From Pedobacter fastidiosus (lineage in GTDB: Bacteria; Bacteroidota; Bacteroidia; Sphingobacteriales; Sphingobacteriaceae), in contig NZ_JACRYL010000001.1 of the NCBI RefSeq assembly GCF_014306625.1, positions 333,470 to 397,469 on the forward strand: a stretch of DNA of 64,000 nucleotides. Direction: 5' to 3'. Positions 10,250 through 18,293 of this stretch are shown one piece after another (the first letter of the stretch is position 1; every line of letters starts with the position of its first letter). The notes beneath the pieces were generated by a model, which was not told the DNA's origin, did no database searches, and saw nothing but the letters and a program-made list of their open reading frames with translations. The translations under genes were made by a program, and so were the position numbers.

Positions 10250-11251
10250 ATGAAAATACTATCGGCCTTAAAAATATATGCAATAATGTTCGGTTTAATG
10301 CTTTGTGCATCAAAATCAATAGCGCAGACAGATCCTCATTTTTCGCAATATTATGCCTATCCTCTTTGGCTAAATCCAGCCTTAACTGGGGTAATAGATG
10401 GAGATTATAGAGCATCGGTAAACTTTAAGCAACAATGGAGTGCTTTAAATAGTTCGTTTTTAACAGGTGGAGCATCATTTGATTTGGCACCAATAAAGAA
10501 CTTTGCTTTTGGTGTAACGGTGCTTAATCAAAGGGCTGGGGAGTTAGATTTTAACTATTTAACCGCCTTGGTTTCGGGTTCATATCGATTAAGATTTGGT
10601 GTTGAAGGATTGCAGATGTTTAGTTTTGGTTTGCAGGCTGGCTTTGTTAATAGGAGTTTTGATTTCTCTCAGGCTCGTTTCGGTAATCAGTTCAATCCAA
10701 TAACTGGTTATGATGGTGGGATGATGAGTGGGGAAACCTTCTCATCAACTTCATCTTTTGTACCCGATGTTAATGCCGGCATAATGTTCTTTGATGGCAA
10801 CCCAAACCAGAGTGTAAATGTTTTTGCAGGTGTAAGTGCGGCACATTTAAATCGCCCAACCGAACGTTTCTCTGGCTATAACGGAAAAACACCTGTTCGT
10901 TTTACCGCACATGGTGGTGCAAGAGTTCGTGCTTCTGAGTTGTTAGATATTGTGCCTAATGCTTTGGTGATGTATCAGGGAAATACAAACGAAGTTTCTT
11001 TGGGTGCTTATGCACAGCTTAACCTGAATAACTCATCGAACATTTTATTTGGCGGCAATTATCGTGTTAAAGATGCTGCAATTGCTTTTGTTGGTTTACA
11101 ATTAAAAAACATGGTTTTTGGTTTAAGCTACGATGTAAATACTTCAACGTTTCAGCGTGCATCTAATAGCAATGGCGGTTTAGAACTTTCAATATCGCTT
11201 ATTGGCAGAAACGGAATTATTGGTCCTAACTTCTTTTGCCCGCGTTTATAA
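10250..11251 (+). CDS. PorP/SprF family type IX secretion system outer-membrane protein
   Basis: About 333 residues with a signal peptide ending in SIAQ just before TDPHFSQYYAYPLWLNPALTG, the hallmark N-terminal motif of the PorP/SprF family. The rest has alternating amphipathic strands and glycine-rich turns expected of an outer-membrane beta-barrel. I prefer the ATG at 10250 because it gives a compact signal peptide; an in-frame ATG at 10208 overlapping the stop of the giant gene would add 14 polar residues. In known examples SprF-like proteins are needed for secretion or anchoring of the CHU_C-type cargo encoded next to them, which fits the immediate upstream gene. Likely co-transcribed with it. 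Family assignment is firm; cargo pairing is inferred from position. Confidence 0.93.
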   Translation: MKILSALKIYAIMFGLMLCASKSIAQTDPHFSQYYAYPLWLNPALTGVIDGDYRASVNFKQQWSALNSSFLTGGASFDLAPIKNFAFGVTVLNQRAGELDFNYLTALVSGSYRLRFGVEGLQMFSFGLQAGFVNRSFDFSQARFGNQFNPITGYDGGMMSGETFSSTSSFVPDVNAGIMFFDGNPNQSVNVFAGVSAAHLNRPTERFSGYNGKTPVRFTAHGGARVRASELLDIVPNALVMYQGNTNEVSLGAYAQLNLNNSSNILFGGNYRVKDAAIAFVGLQLKNMVFGLSYDVNTSTFQRASNSNGGLELSISLIGRNGIIGPNFFCPRL

Positions 11252-11326
11252 ATATTATCTGATGAAAACATTGCGATTTATTAATCCACACAAATCCTTC
11301 ATCAACCTAAAAACAAATCTGTAGAG

Positions 11327-13318
11327 ATGAAAAAAATATTAACCTTTTTATTGTTGGCATATAGTGGCTTGGCAAGCGCCCAGTTTGTGGTAAATTATAA
11401 AAAAGTTGCCGATACTTATTTTGAAAATAAGGACTACTATGCCGCATCTACCTTTTATAAAAAAGCACTAAAAATTACTGGCGATAGTACCCTTGCTATT
11501 TTACCTTATGGCAAGGAGCGCAAAACCAATACCGAGGATAAAGTAATTGAAGATTATGAGGGATCTATTTATAATCTGGCAGAATCTAGCCGAATGTATA
11601 AAGAGTTTACCGAGGCAGAGAAATACTACAGCATTGCGATAACCTTTACCAATACTCGATATAGAAAGGCACTTTTTTGGTATGCAGAAAGCTTAAGAGC
11701 AAACCGTAAATTTAATGAAGCTATAGATGCTTATGAAAAATTTATCCAGAAAAATGGAAGCGATATTTTTGCTAAAGATGCTCAAAAGGCAATTTTATCG
11801 AGCAAGTTTGCCATCGAAGAAATGCGTTTCCCTAGGATGGTTCAGATTAAAAAAATGCCAAATCATGTTAATGGATTGGGCTCTAATTATGCGCCAGTTA
11901 GGTTTAATAATGAGATTTATTTTACCTCATCAAGACCAATTGCCATTGCTGGGAAAAAGGATATTGTGAAAACGGAAAATGGCCAAATTCAGGTTTCAAC
12001 CAAGGCAAATCCATTTATCAATAATATTTATATAACCAAAAATGCATCTAATGATGGAGAAATTTCGGTTAAAATGATGGGCATCAATCTTCCGAAAGAC
12101 ATGGAAGTTGCGGCAACATCTTTTAGTCCGGATGGCAATACGGTTTATTTTACCGCATGGCGAGATAAAGAAAAATATTCCATTTACAGTTCGAAAAAGA
12201 CAGGCGATAATTGGACTGACCCCCAGCCTTTGGGTTTACAGGTTAATAGTAAAGACTTTAATGCCATGCAACCTTTTGTAACAGGCGATGGAAAATTCCT
12301 GCTTTTCTCGTCTGATCGAACTGGTGGCTATGGCAAATTCGATCTTTGGTATTGCGCTTTACGCGATGATGGATCTTTAGGACAGGCCGTAAATTTGGGT
12401 GAAGCCATTAATACAGACGATGATGAAAGAGCGCCTTATTATAATGTAATCACAAAAAAACTTCTATTTAGTACCGATGGAAGAATAGGTTTGGGTGGAT
12501 TGGATTTCTTTGAATCGGAAGGGGATTTAATTACTTGGTCGAAACCCAAAAACATGGGCTATCCATTTAATTCTTCAAAAGATGATGTTTATTTTACAGC
12601 TTCAGATGCTGAAGGGAATCGTGGATACATTAGTTCTGACCGTGAATCTTCTTGTTGTTTGGAAATTTTCGAAGTTAAAAAGGAATACTTCTCGGTAAGT
12701 GGTTTGCTTACCGATTGCAAAACGAAAAAACCATTGGCCGATGCCACCGTAATGTTTACTAATTACGAAGGTGATCAAAAAACTATAACCAATGCATCAG
12801 GTATGTACAGCTTTAAAGTGGATAGAAAAAGACCTATAAAACTTACTTTTTCAAAAGACAGTTATTTCTCTATTACAAAGAATTATCCTTTCGAAGAACT
12901 TGCCAAAGCCGATACATTAATTTATAAAGATTACTGTATTAGTCCATTCAAAATTAATATTCCTATCGTTTTGGATAACGTTTATTACGAATTTAATAGT
13001 GCAGATTTAACGGAGCCATCTAAAAAAGTATTGGATGAATTGGCTACGATTATGGAAGACAATGCAGAAATGGAAATTGAGCTAGGCGCACATACCGATA
13101 ACGTTGGTCCTGATGAATACAATCAAGAACTATCCGAAAAGAGAGCAAAATCTTGTGTTGATTACCTTATAACCAAAGGAATTTCTGCTTCTAGGATGAC
13201 AGCAAAAGGTTATGGCGAAAAAATGCCGATTGCCCCAAATACTTTTAAAAAGGGTAAAGATAATCCGGAGGGAAGAGCTAAAAATAGAAGAACAGAGTTT
13301 AAGGTTACAAAAAAATAG
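11327..13318 (+). CDS. PorE-like OmpA-family lipid/peptidoglycan-associated protein with TPR, PD40 propeller and carboxypeptidase-regulatory-like domain
   Basis: 663 residues. A signal peptide (ending about residue 18, LASAQ) is followed by TPR-like helices (about 20-150), a WD40/PD40 beta-propeller region with repeated SPDG..VYFT and LLFSSDR blade motifs (about 180-440), a carboxypeptidase-regulatory-like beta-sandwich (about 445-520), and a C-terminal OmpA domain (about 545-660) with the peptidoglycan-binding pattern HTDNVG...NQELSEKRA. This order and length match PorE of T9SS, an OM-associated peptidoglycan anchor (Porphyromonas PorE is of similar size). The gene completes the common Bacteroidota trio CHU_C cargo, PorP/SprF, OmpA. 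It may be a cargo-dedicated paralogue rather than the core PorE. Confidence 0.9.
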   Translation: MKKILTFLLLAYSGLASAQFVVNYKKVADTYFENKDYYAASTFYKKALKITGDSTLAILPYGKERKTNTEDKVIEDYEGSIYNLAESSRMYKEFTEAEKYYSIAITFTNTRYRKALFWYAESLRANRKFNEAIDAYEKFIQKNGSDIFAKDAQKAILSSKFAIEEMRFPRMVQIKKMPNHVNGLGSNYAPVRFNNEIYFTSSRPIAIAGKKDIVKTENGQIQVSTKANPFINNIYITKNASNDGEISVKMMGINLPKDMEVAATSFSPDGNTVYFTAWRDKEKYSIYSSKKTGDNWTDPQPLGLQVNSKDFNAMQPFVTGDGKFLLFSSDRTGGYGKFDLWYCALRDDGSLGQAVNLGEAINTDDDERAPYYNVITKKLLFSTDGRIGLGGLDFFESEGDLITWSKPKNMGYPFNSSKDDVYFTASDAEGNRGYISSDRESSCCLEIFEVKKEYFSVSGLLTDCKTKKPLADATVMFTNYEGDQKTITNASGMYSFKVDRKRPIKLTFSKDSYFSITKNYPFEELAKADTLIYKDYCISPFKINIPIVLDNVYYEFNSADLTEPSKKVLDELATIMEDNAEMEIELGAHTDNVGPDEYNQELSEKRAKSCVDYLITKGISASRMTAKGYGEKMPIAPNTFKKGKDNPEGRAKNRRTEFKVTKK

Positions 13319-13433
13319 AATTTATTTAGTTTGGATTTGGTTTGGCCATTCTCTTTGGAGAATGGCTTTTTTGATATCGACAAATAGCAGAATTAAAATT
13401 AATCTTTGTAATTTTCGCTGGTCAATCAGATTC

Positions 13434-16238
13434 ATGAAAATAAATATCCACCCAACAGCTATTTTTCGAACGCCAAAATTTTCTTATCAATCTGATATTT
13501 CGGCCTGTTGGGATGAACTTAAAGAAGCAATAGCCATTTCATCAGAAGCTTTTTACGAAACTATAAAAGATGTAAAAGCCGATGAAATTCAACACCTTCC
13601 ACCAAAAATCTTCTTTACGATTTGGAAATATTTTAATCGTGCAAAGTTCCGTTCAACGCCTTATGGCACGTTTGCAAGTTTTAGTGTTTTAAAAGATTCG
13701 ATTAAATTCAATGCAGATAAAATTATAATTGAAGAACATCAGCAAGAGCATTCTTTTATCGATTGGCCTCAAAAAAATAATATAGCATTCTCCATTGCCG
13801 AATTGCTAGCCAAAAACTGTTTGTTGTTTAGCAACAGCAGTTATTATCCTACATCCAACAGCCTCAGGTACATTGCCTGTACGGATGGATTATTTGAACT
13901 GGCCGAAATTGACCAGGATATATTTGTCCAAAAGATTTTAGATGCCTGTTTAAAACCGATTAGCGTAGAAAATCTAATCAAAACAGTCGGTATTGCAGAT
14001 GATGAACATGAATCGTTTTTTATTCTTATTGGAGATATGCACGATCTTCAACTCCTTTTTACCGATCGTGATCCAAACATTTTAGGTGAGGATTATTTTA
14101 AAAGAATAGGCATTTTAGATACAGATTTGCCAAGATATATCATCGCTGAGCGCAAAGCTAAAGCTGGCCAAATAGAGGAACGTTTATTGCAAAATGTTCC
14201 AAATCTTGTTAATTTATTACAGCAAATTATTCCTTACAACGAAAAGGAAGCCATTAAAAAATTTACAACTCGGTTTAAGAAAAAATTTGAACAGAAAGAG
14301 GTTTCGTTATTAATGGCGCTCGATCCAGAAATGGGCGTGGGGTACGATGAATTGGAACAGGCCGGACAAAGTGATGATTTTGTAGCTCAATTTAGCAATA
14401 TTAAAAAAGATCAAACCAAAGATAAAGAAGCTGTAAAATCAGTTTTAGGCGGAGCTTTAAATCAAGAATCATTCAAAAAAGATAAGCCAATTTATTTAAA
14501 TAAGCTGACTTTCAATTTAAACGAAAAACCAACTCAACTGCCCAATACCTTCAGCATGTTAATGTCTGTAAGTGATGATTTGGTCTGTGTAGATCAGGTA
14601 GGCGGAATTACAGCGAATGGTTTGAGCGGTCGTTTCACAATGGCGAATTCAGAAGTTGAGCATCAAAGTAAATTAATTGCACAGATAGAGCAACAAGCAA
14701 ATCCAGATATTTTGTTTTTTGATGTAGCCTATATGGTCGAAGCCACGATTGATAACATCAACCGCCGTAAAATAATATATGGTCATCAGCTTTCCATTTT
14801 AAATTACGATACATCCGAAGAACCATTGTTGCTGAACGATATTATGATTTCTGTTCGGGGTTCTGAAATTGTACTTCGATCTAAAAAATTGAATAAACGC
14901 ATGGTGCCAAAAATGGCTTCCGCATATAATTACACGCGTTCAGATCTTTCGATTTTTCGGTTGCTCTGCGATTTACAACATCAAAATATAGCTACAAATC
15001 TTACCCTTTCTTTAGAGTCGTTGTTTCCGGATTTAGACTACTATCCTCGACTTCAATTTCATAATCTCTTGCTTAGTAGAGCAAAATGGCAGGTTAAAAG
15101 GGAATCGATTTTCCCCTCAAAAAATGAACAGCTCAATGTGAATCAATGCCGTTCTTTTCTTACCGAACTTGGGGTAAGCAAATGCTTTAAAACCGGTGCT
15201 TCTGATCAAACCTTATGTTTCGATTTGGAAAATGATGATGATCTGAATTCATTTATCCAATATATGCAGAAGCAAAAAACTGTTTATTTGGAAGAGGTTT
15301 TATTGCCAGAAAGCAGTATGGTTGTAGATGAAAACGGCAAACCTTACTTGGCGCAGTTTATTTTAAATCTTTATCAAGAAGCGCAAATTTATGCACCATC
15401 AACCCTTGTTGAGTCAACGGATTCCATCGAAGTTACGCAGTATTTTCCGCCTGGAAGTGAGTGGCTTTATTTTGAGATCTATTGCCATCAGCAACGATCG
15501 GATGAGATGCTTACCGGTGTGATTAATTACTTTTTAGATACCCATCAGGAAGATGTCAAATCGTGGTTTTTTATCCGCTATAATGAAAACGGAAATCATT
15601 TAAGGTTGAGAGTTTTGTTAAACGATGTTGCGAATGGACAGAAGTTAACAGGTGCCTTGTCCAATTATTTGGCAGAAGATTTGAAAGTTGGTTTGGTATC
15701 CGATCTTCAGATTAAAACTTACAAACGAGAAACCCAACGGTATGGAAATGCTTTAATTGCAACAGTAGAAAATCACTTTGGAGTAGATAGCGATTATGTT
15801 TTATCGCTTTTGCAAACACAGTCTGATACTTTTTTAAAGTACAAATTATGTTCGGATGTGGCCGATAAAATCCTGGAATCAGGAATGTTTGATAAAAAGG
15901 ACTTTGCTAAAATTATTAAAATGTTCTCCGATTCATTTAACGAAGAACATAAACTTGATGCTGCGGATTTCAAAAAACTGAATGCTCAATATCAGCTATA
16001 TCGCAAGGCAGATCTTCCAGAACTTGATGCCCATCAAATAGATAAATTTGATTTATTTACTCAATCTTTCTCAAATATTTTAAAGCAGGCTAGTCCTGAT
16101 AAAAAGGTCAGTTTATTTAGCGATTTAATGCACATGCACGTTAATCGTTTATTTAACAAAGATCAACGTACACATGAAATGCTGATGTATTATTACCTTT
16201 TAAAAGATGTTCAACGTAGAAACGCAATGGCTAATTAA
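13434..16238 (+). CDS. LanB-type class I lanthipeptide dehydratase (full length)
   Basis: 934 residues. The N-terminal part fits the glutamyl-tRNA-dependent Ser/Thr dehydratase (glutamylation) domain: R69 and the FRSTPYGTFASF motif (residues 72-83) correspond to the conserved R.TPFG block. The C-terminal part (about 680-930) is a SpaB_C/thiopeptide-type elimination domain, with FIRYNENGNHLRLR (R715, Y716, H722, R724, R726) and TYKRETQRYG (E766, R769, Y770). Both domains sit in one chain, as in NisB, so this is not a split dehydratase. I start at the ATG at 13434; the frame stays open back to 13212 but that part overlaps the OmpA gene out of phase. The 3' end overlaps the convergent kinase gene by 8 bp. 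Likely substrates are the five small peptides at 17491-18291. No LanC is visible. Confidence 0.93.
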   Translation: MKINIHPTAIFRTPKFSYQSDISACWDELKEAIAISSEAFYETIKDVKADEIQHLPPKIFFTIWKYFNRAKFRSTPYGTFASFSVLKDSIKFNADKIIIEEHQQEHSFIDWPQKNNIAFSIAELLAKNCLLFSNSSYYPTSNSLRYIACTDGLFELAEIDQDIFVQKILDACLKPISVENLIKTVGIADDEHESFFILIGDMHDLQLLFTDRDPNILGEDYFKRIGILDTDLPRYIIAERKAKAGQIEERLLQNVPNLVNLLQQIIPYNEKEAIKKFTTRFKKKFEQKEVSLLMALDPEMGVGYDELEQAGQSDDFVAQFSNIKKDQTKDKEAVKSVLGGALNQESFKKDKPIYLNKLTFNLNEKPTQLPNTFSMLMSVSDDLVCVDQVGGITANGLSGRFTMANSEVEHQSKLIAQIEQQANPDILFFDVAYMVEATIDNINRRKIIYGHQLSILNYDTSEEPLLLNDIMISVRGSEIVLRSKKLNKRMVPKMASAYNYTRSDLSIFRLLCDLQHQNIATNLTLSLESLFPDLDYYPRLQFHNLLLSRAKWQVKRESIFPSKNEQLNVNQCRSFLTELGVSKCFKTGASDQTLCFDLENDDDLNSFIQYMQKQKTVYLEEVLLPESSMVVDENGKPYLAQFILNLYQEAQIYAPSTLVESTDSIEVTQYFPPGSEWLYFEIYCHQQRSDEMLTGVINYFLDTHQEDVKSWFFIRYNENGNHLRLRVLLNDVANGQKLTGALSNYLAEDLKVGLVSDLQIKTYKRETQRYGNALIATVENHFGVDSDYVLSLLQTQSDTFLKYKLCSDVADKILESGMFDKKDFAKIIKMFSDSFNEEHKLDAADFKKLNAQYQLYRKADLPELDAHQIDKFDLFTQSFSNILKQASPDKKVSLFSDLMHMHVNRLFNKDQRTHEMLMYYYLLKDVQRRNAMAN

Positions 16239-17349
16239 TATTTAGGTTAGCCATTAAATTAACAACTGTAACATTAATTTCGGTGATATATCTATTCTGT
16301 TGATCGGTATAATATTTAAATTCGAAATTATCCTTATAGAAATTATTTAGTCGTTTTTCTATGTTCTCTATGCCCACATGGTGGCTTTCAATTTTTTTGC
16401 TTTTTACATCATTAACCATATTGATTGTTTTAATACTGAGATGGTTGCCGTGATAATCTACCGAAATTATAGCAGGTTGGGTAGAGTGAGCAATATTTCC
16501 ATGCTTAAATATGTTTTCTACAAGGGTAAGCATAATCAATGGCGGAAAGCGAAGTCCAAACAAATCGCCATTAATTTCTAATTCTACATTAAGCAAGTTT
16601 GCCGTACGCAATTTGTGTAGGTTAATTAAGTGTTCAATTTGCTCAATCTCTTCACTTAAAGGAACTAATTCTGATGCCTCTGGACGTTTTAAAGCATATC
16701 GCATCATTTCTGATAAGTTCATAATCGCATCTGCAGCCATTGGAGCTTTCTTGCGGGCATCGTTGTAGATGAAGTTTAAAGTATTAAATAGGAAGTGAGG
16801 ATTAATCTGGCTTCTAAGGAAATTATTTTGTGATTGTACCAAATCGTTCTCCAAAGTTTGCTTTTCTATTTGAGTAACGAGACTTTGTCTTTCTAATTGT
16901 TCTACCTTTTTACGCTCTTTAAATGAGGTTACTAAATAAACATAGCCTGTTGAAAATCCTGTATAATAAATTGCTCGGAAAAGGCATGCCATAATAAAAT
17001 CATGATCTAAATTCATGGGCCTTGTTGATTTTATAAAACCAAGCTTAATAAAAATTACGCCTAATCCAAAGCTAAAAAGTATATATCCACCAATGATAAA
17101 AATGATAAGCAACGGAATTTTTATGGCTTTAAACCGGGAGGGCTTTCCTTCGAGTATTTTATTCAATAAAAAGGCGTGAGAATAGAATAAAACGATGTTG
17201 GTGGTATAGATTAAGATGTATACACCTACAGGTCTGAATTTACTAGAACTTAAGCCTAAAATAAATACCTCATAAATTATATAAATGCCCCAAATAAAGA
17301 AGTGAAGCCTGTACTGTTTGAAAAAATTGTTAAAAGTAGAAATATTCAT
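16231..17349 (-). CDS. LytS/YehU-type sensor histidine kinase (His_kinase family)
   Basis: 372 residues. Four hydrophobic segments in the first 145 residues form a membrane sensor without an obvious extracellular domain; a short coiled coil (about 146-178) leads to the PF06580-type phosphoacceptor motif QINPHFLFNTLNF with H185, and a C-terminal HATPase_c domain with an N box (VENIFKHG) and a late glycine motif (HHVGIENIEKRL). It converges on the LanB gene (8-bp overlap) and is divergent from the peptide array. Its presumed partner regulator is 18294-19037, on the same strand but separated by the array. In LytTR systems such kinases often sense peptides or membrane state; that this one senses the local peptides is inference. 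Confidence 0.92.
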   Translation of the reverse strand: MNISTFNNFFKQYRLHFFIWGIYIIYEVFILGLSSSKFRPVGVYILIYTTNIVLFYSHAFLLNKILEGKPSRFKAIKIPLLIIFIIGGYILFSFGLGVIFIKLGFIKSTRPMNLDHDFIMACLFRAIYYTGFSTGYVYLVTSFKERKKVEQLERQSLVTQIEKQTLENDLVQSQNNFLRSQINPHFLFNTLNFIYNDARKKAPMAADAIMNLSEMMRYALKRPEASELVPLSEEIEQIEHLINLHKLRTANLLNVELEINGDLFGLRFPPLIMLTLVENIFKHGNIAHSTQPAIISVDYHGNHLSIKTINMVNDVKSKKIESHHVGIENIEKRLNNFYKDNFEFKYYTDQQNRYITEINVTVVNLMANLNIN

Positions 17350-17383
17350 TTTATTGCTTTTTATCTATTTTATTAGGGCTTTT

Positions 17384-17403
17384 ATCTCCTAAAACTAGGT
17401 GTT
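17384..17403. promoter_or_regulatory. Candidate LytTR-regulator binding motif upstream of the kinase and peptide array
   Basis: Bases 17393-17403 read AACTAGGTGTT, preceded by ATCTCC. The same AACTAGGTGTT, preceded by ATCTCT, occurs at 19095-19113 upstream of the response regulator gene. The motif is 44 bp from the kinase start and 88 bp from the first peptide start, in the shared intergenic region. That it is a binding site is inferred from its recurrence only. Confidence 0.4.
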
Positions 17404-17490
17404 TGTGTAAAAAAATGGTAGTGGTGGTCTGGGAGTTGCACCTTTACATCAGATAACAACAACAACATTAAAATATTAAAATAATTTATC

Positions 17491-17637
17491 ATGAAAGCTC
17501 AATACACTAATAAAATTGCTAAGAAAACTGTTTTTATTTACAAAAGCGTTAAAGAACAAAATAATTTTGTTACCAATCCAATTAGCGATCAAAGCCAGAC
17601 TGTAATCACAAACGCAACCTTTAACGTTAACTTTTAA
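17491..17637 (+). CDS. RiPP precursor peptide 1 of 5 (Cys-free, putative LanB substrate)
   Basis: 48 residues beginning MKAQYTNKIAKKTVF and ending NATFNVNF. The N-terminal third is Lys-rich with an NKxAKKTVFxY leader-like segment resembling the LxLxKxTI leader of Bacteroidota class I lanthipeptides. The C-terminal half carries S19, T28, S32, S35, T37, T40 and T43, all candidates for dehydration, but no Cys. There is no double-Gly cleavage site. First of five tandem copies, starting 141 bp from the divergent kinase start. RiPP status rests on the tandem conserved copies plus the LanB gene nearby. Confidence 0.75.
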   Translation: MKAQYTNKIAKKTVFIYKSVKEQNNFVTNPISDQSQTVITNATFNVNF

Positions 17638-17649
17638 TCTACTTATATT

Positions 17650-17796
17650 ATGAAAGCTCAATACACTAACAAACTTGCTAAAAAAACTGTATTCGTTTAT
17701 AAAAGCGTTAAAGATCAAAATAATTTCGTTACCAATCCAATTTCTGATCAAAGCCAGACTGTAGTCACCAACGCAACTTTTAACATTAACTTCTAA
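17650..17796 (+). CDS. RiPP precursor peptide 2 of 5 (Cys-free)
   Basis: 48 residues. It keeps the MKAQYTN start of copy 1 but has LAKKTVFVY, KDQ in place of KEQ, TVVTN in place of TVITN, and ends NATFNINF. All seven core Ser/Thr positions are retained and there is no Cys. It lies 12 bp after copy 1. Many differences from copy 1 are synonymous, as expected if the peptide sequence is under selection. Confidence 0.75.
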   Translation: MKAQYTNKLAKKTVFVYKSVKDQNNFVTNPISDQSQTVVTNATFNINF

Positions 17797-17809
17797 GTCG
17801 ATTTACATC

Positions 17810-17953
17810 ATGAAAACTCAAAATATTAAACTTGCCAAAAAAACTATTTTCGTTTATAAAAGCGTTAAAGATCAAAATAACTTCGTTACCAATCCAATTT
17901 CTGATCAAAGCCAAACAGTGGTAACCAACGCAACGTTTAACGTTAATTTCTAA
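17810..17953 (+). CDS. RiPP precursor peptide 3 of 5 (Cys-free)
   Basis: 47 residues starting MKTQNIKLAKKTIF and ending NATFNVNF. The N-terminal segment is one residue shorter than in copies 1-2 and shares MKTQNIK with copy 4. The block from YKSVKDQ to SDQSQT is identical to copies 2, 4 and 5. No Cys. The start is 13 bp after the copy 2 stop. Confidence 0.75.
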   Translation: MKTQNIKLAKKTIFVYKSVKDQNNFVTNPISDQSQTVVTNATFNVNF

Positions 17954-17966
17954 GTCGATTAATATT

Positions 17967-18110
17967 ATGAAAACTCAAAATATCAAACTTGCTAAAAAAA
18001 CTGTTTTCGTTTACAAAAGCGTTAAAGATCAAAACAACTTTGTTACCAATCCAATTTCTGATCAAAGCCAGACTGTAATTACCAACGCAACATTTAATCT
18101 TAATTTTTAG
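17967..18110 (+). CDS. RiPP precursor peptide 4 of 5 (Cys-free)
   Basis: 47 residues starting MKTQNIKLAKKTVF and ending NATFNLNF. It differs from copy 3 at three residues (I13V, V39I, V45L) plus synonymous changes. All core Ser/Thr are kept and there is no Cys. It is 13 bp after copy 3 and followed by an AT-rich 37-bp spacer before copy 5. Confidence 0.75.
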   Translation: MKTQNIKLAKKTVFVYKSVKDQNNFVTNPISDQSQTVITNATFNLNF

Positions 18111-18147
18111 AATAATAGAATAATAATAATATATTAGTCGATATATT

Positions 18148-18291
18148 ATGAAAGCTCAATCATCTAAACTGACCAAAAAGACTGTTTTTATTTATAAAAG
18201 CGTTAAAGATCAAAACAATTTCGTTACCAATCCAATCTCTGATCAAAGTCAGACAATGATCACCAACGCCACTTTCATCTTAAATTTTTAG
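18148..18291 (+). CDS. RiPP precursor peptide 5 of 5 (Cys-free, most divergent)
   Basis: 47 residues starting MKAQSSKLTKKTVF and ending NATFILNF. It is the most divergent copy: SSKLT in the leader, TMITN in place of TVITN, and I for N at the third position after ATF-x. The KSVKDQNNFVTNPISDQSQ block is unchanged. No Cys. Its stop is 2 bp from the stop of the convergent response regulator gene. Confidence 0.74.
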   Translation: MKAQSSKLTKKTVFIYKSVKDQNNFVTNPISDQSQTMITNATFILNF

Positions 18292-18293
18292 TG

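Larger units (their letters stand above)
17491..18291 (+). repeat. Tandem array of five precursor-peptide genes
   Basis: Five gene-sized units with a period of about 157-181 bp, separated by short AT-rich spacers. Spacers 2, 3 and 4 all contain AGTCGAT, showing that whole gene-plus-spacer units were duplicated. The coding parts are almost identical from the KKT motif to the C-terminus; differences cluster at residues 3-9 and at a few conservative positions near the end. Confidence 0.9.

Noticed and set aside
13212..13433. Extended N-terminus of the LanB frame upstream of the ATG at 13434
   Set aside because: It overlaps the end of the OmpA gene out of frame, and its translation has no family match. 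The LanB fold starts just after 13434.
17476..17751. 91-codon minus-strand ORF opposite the peptide array
   Set aside because: It is the reverse complement of two peptide copies. The plus-strand genes have conserved starts and stops in all five copies.
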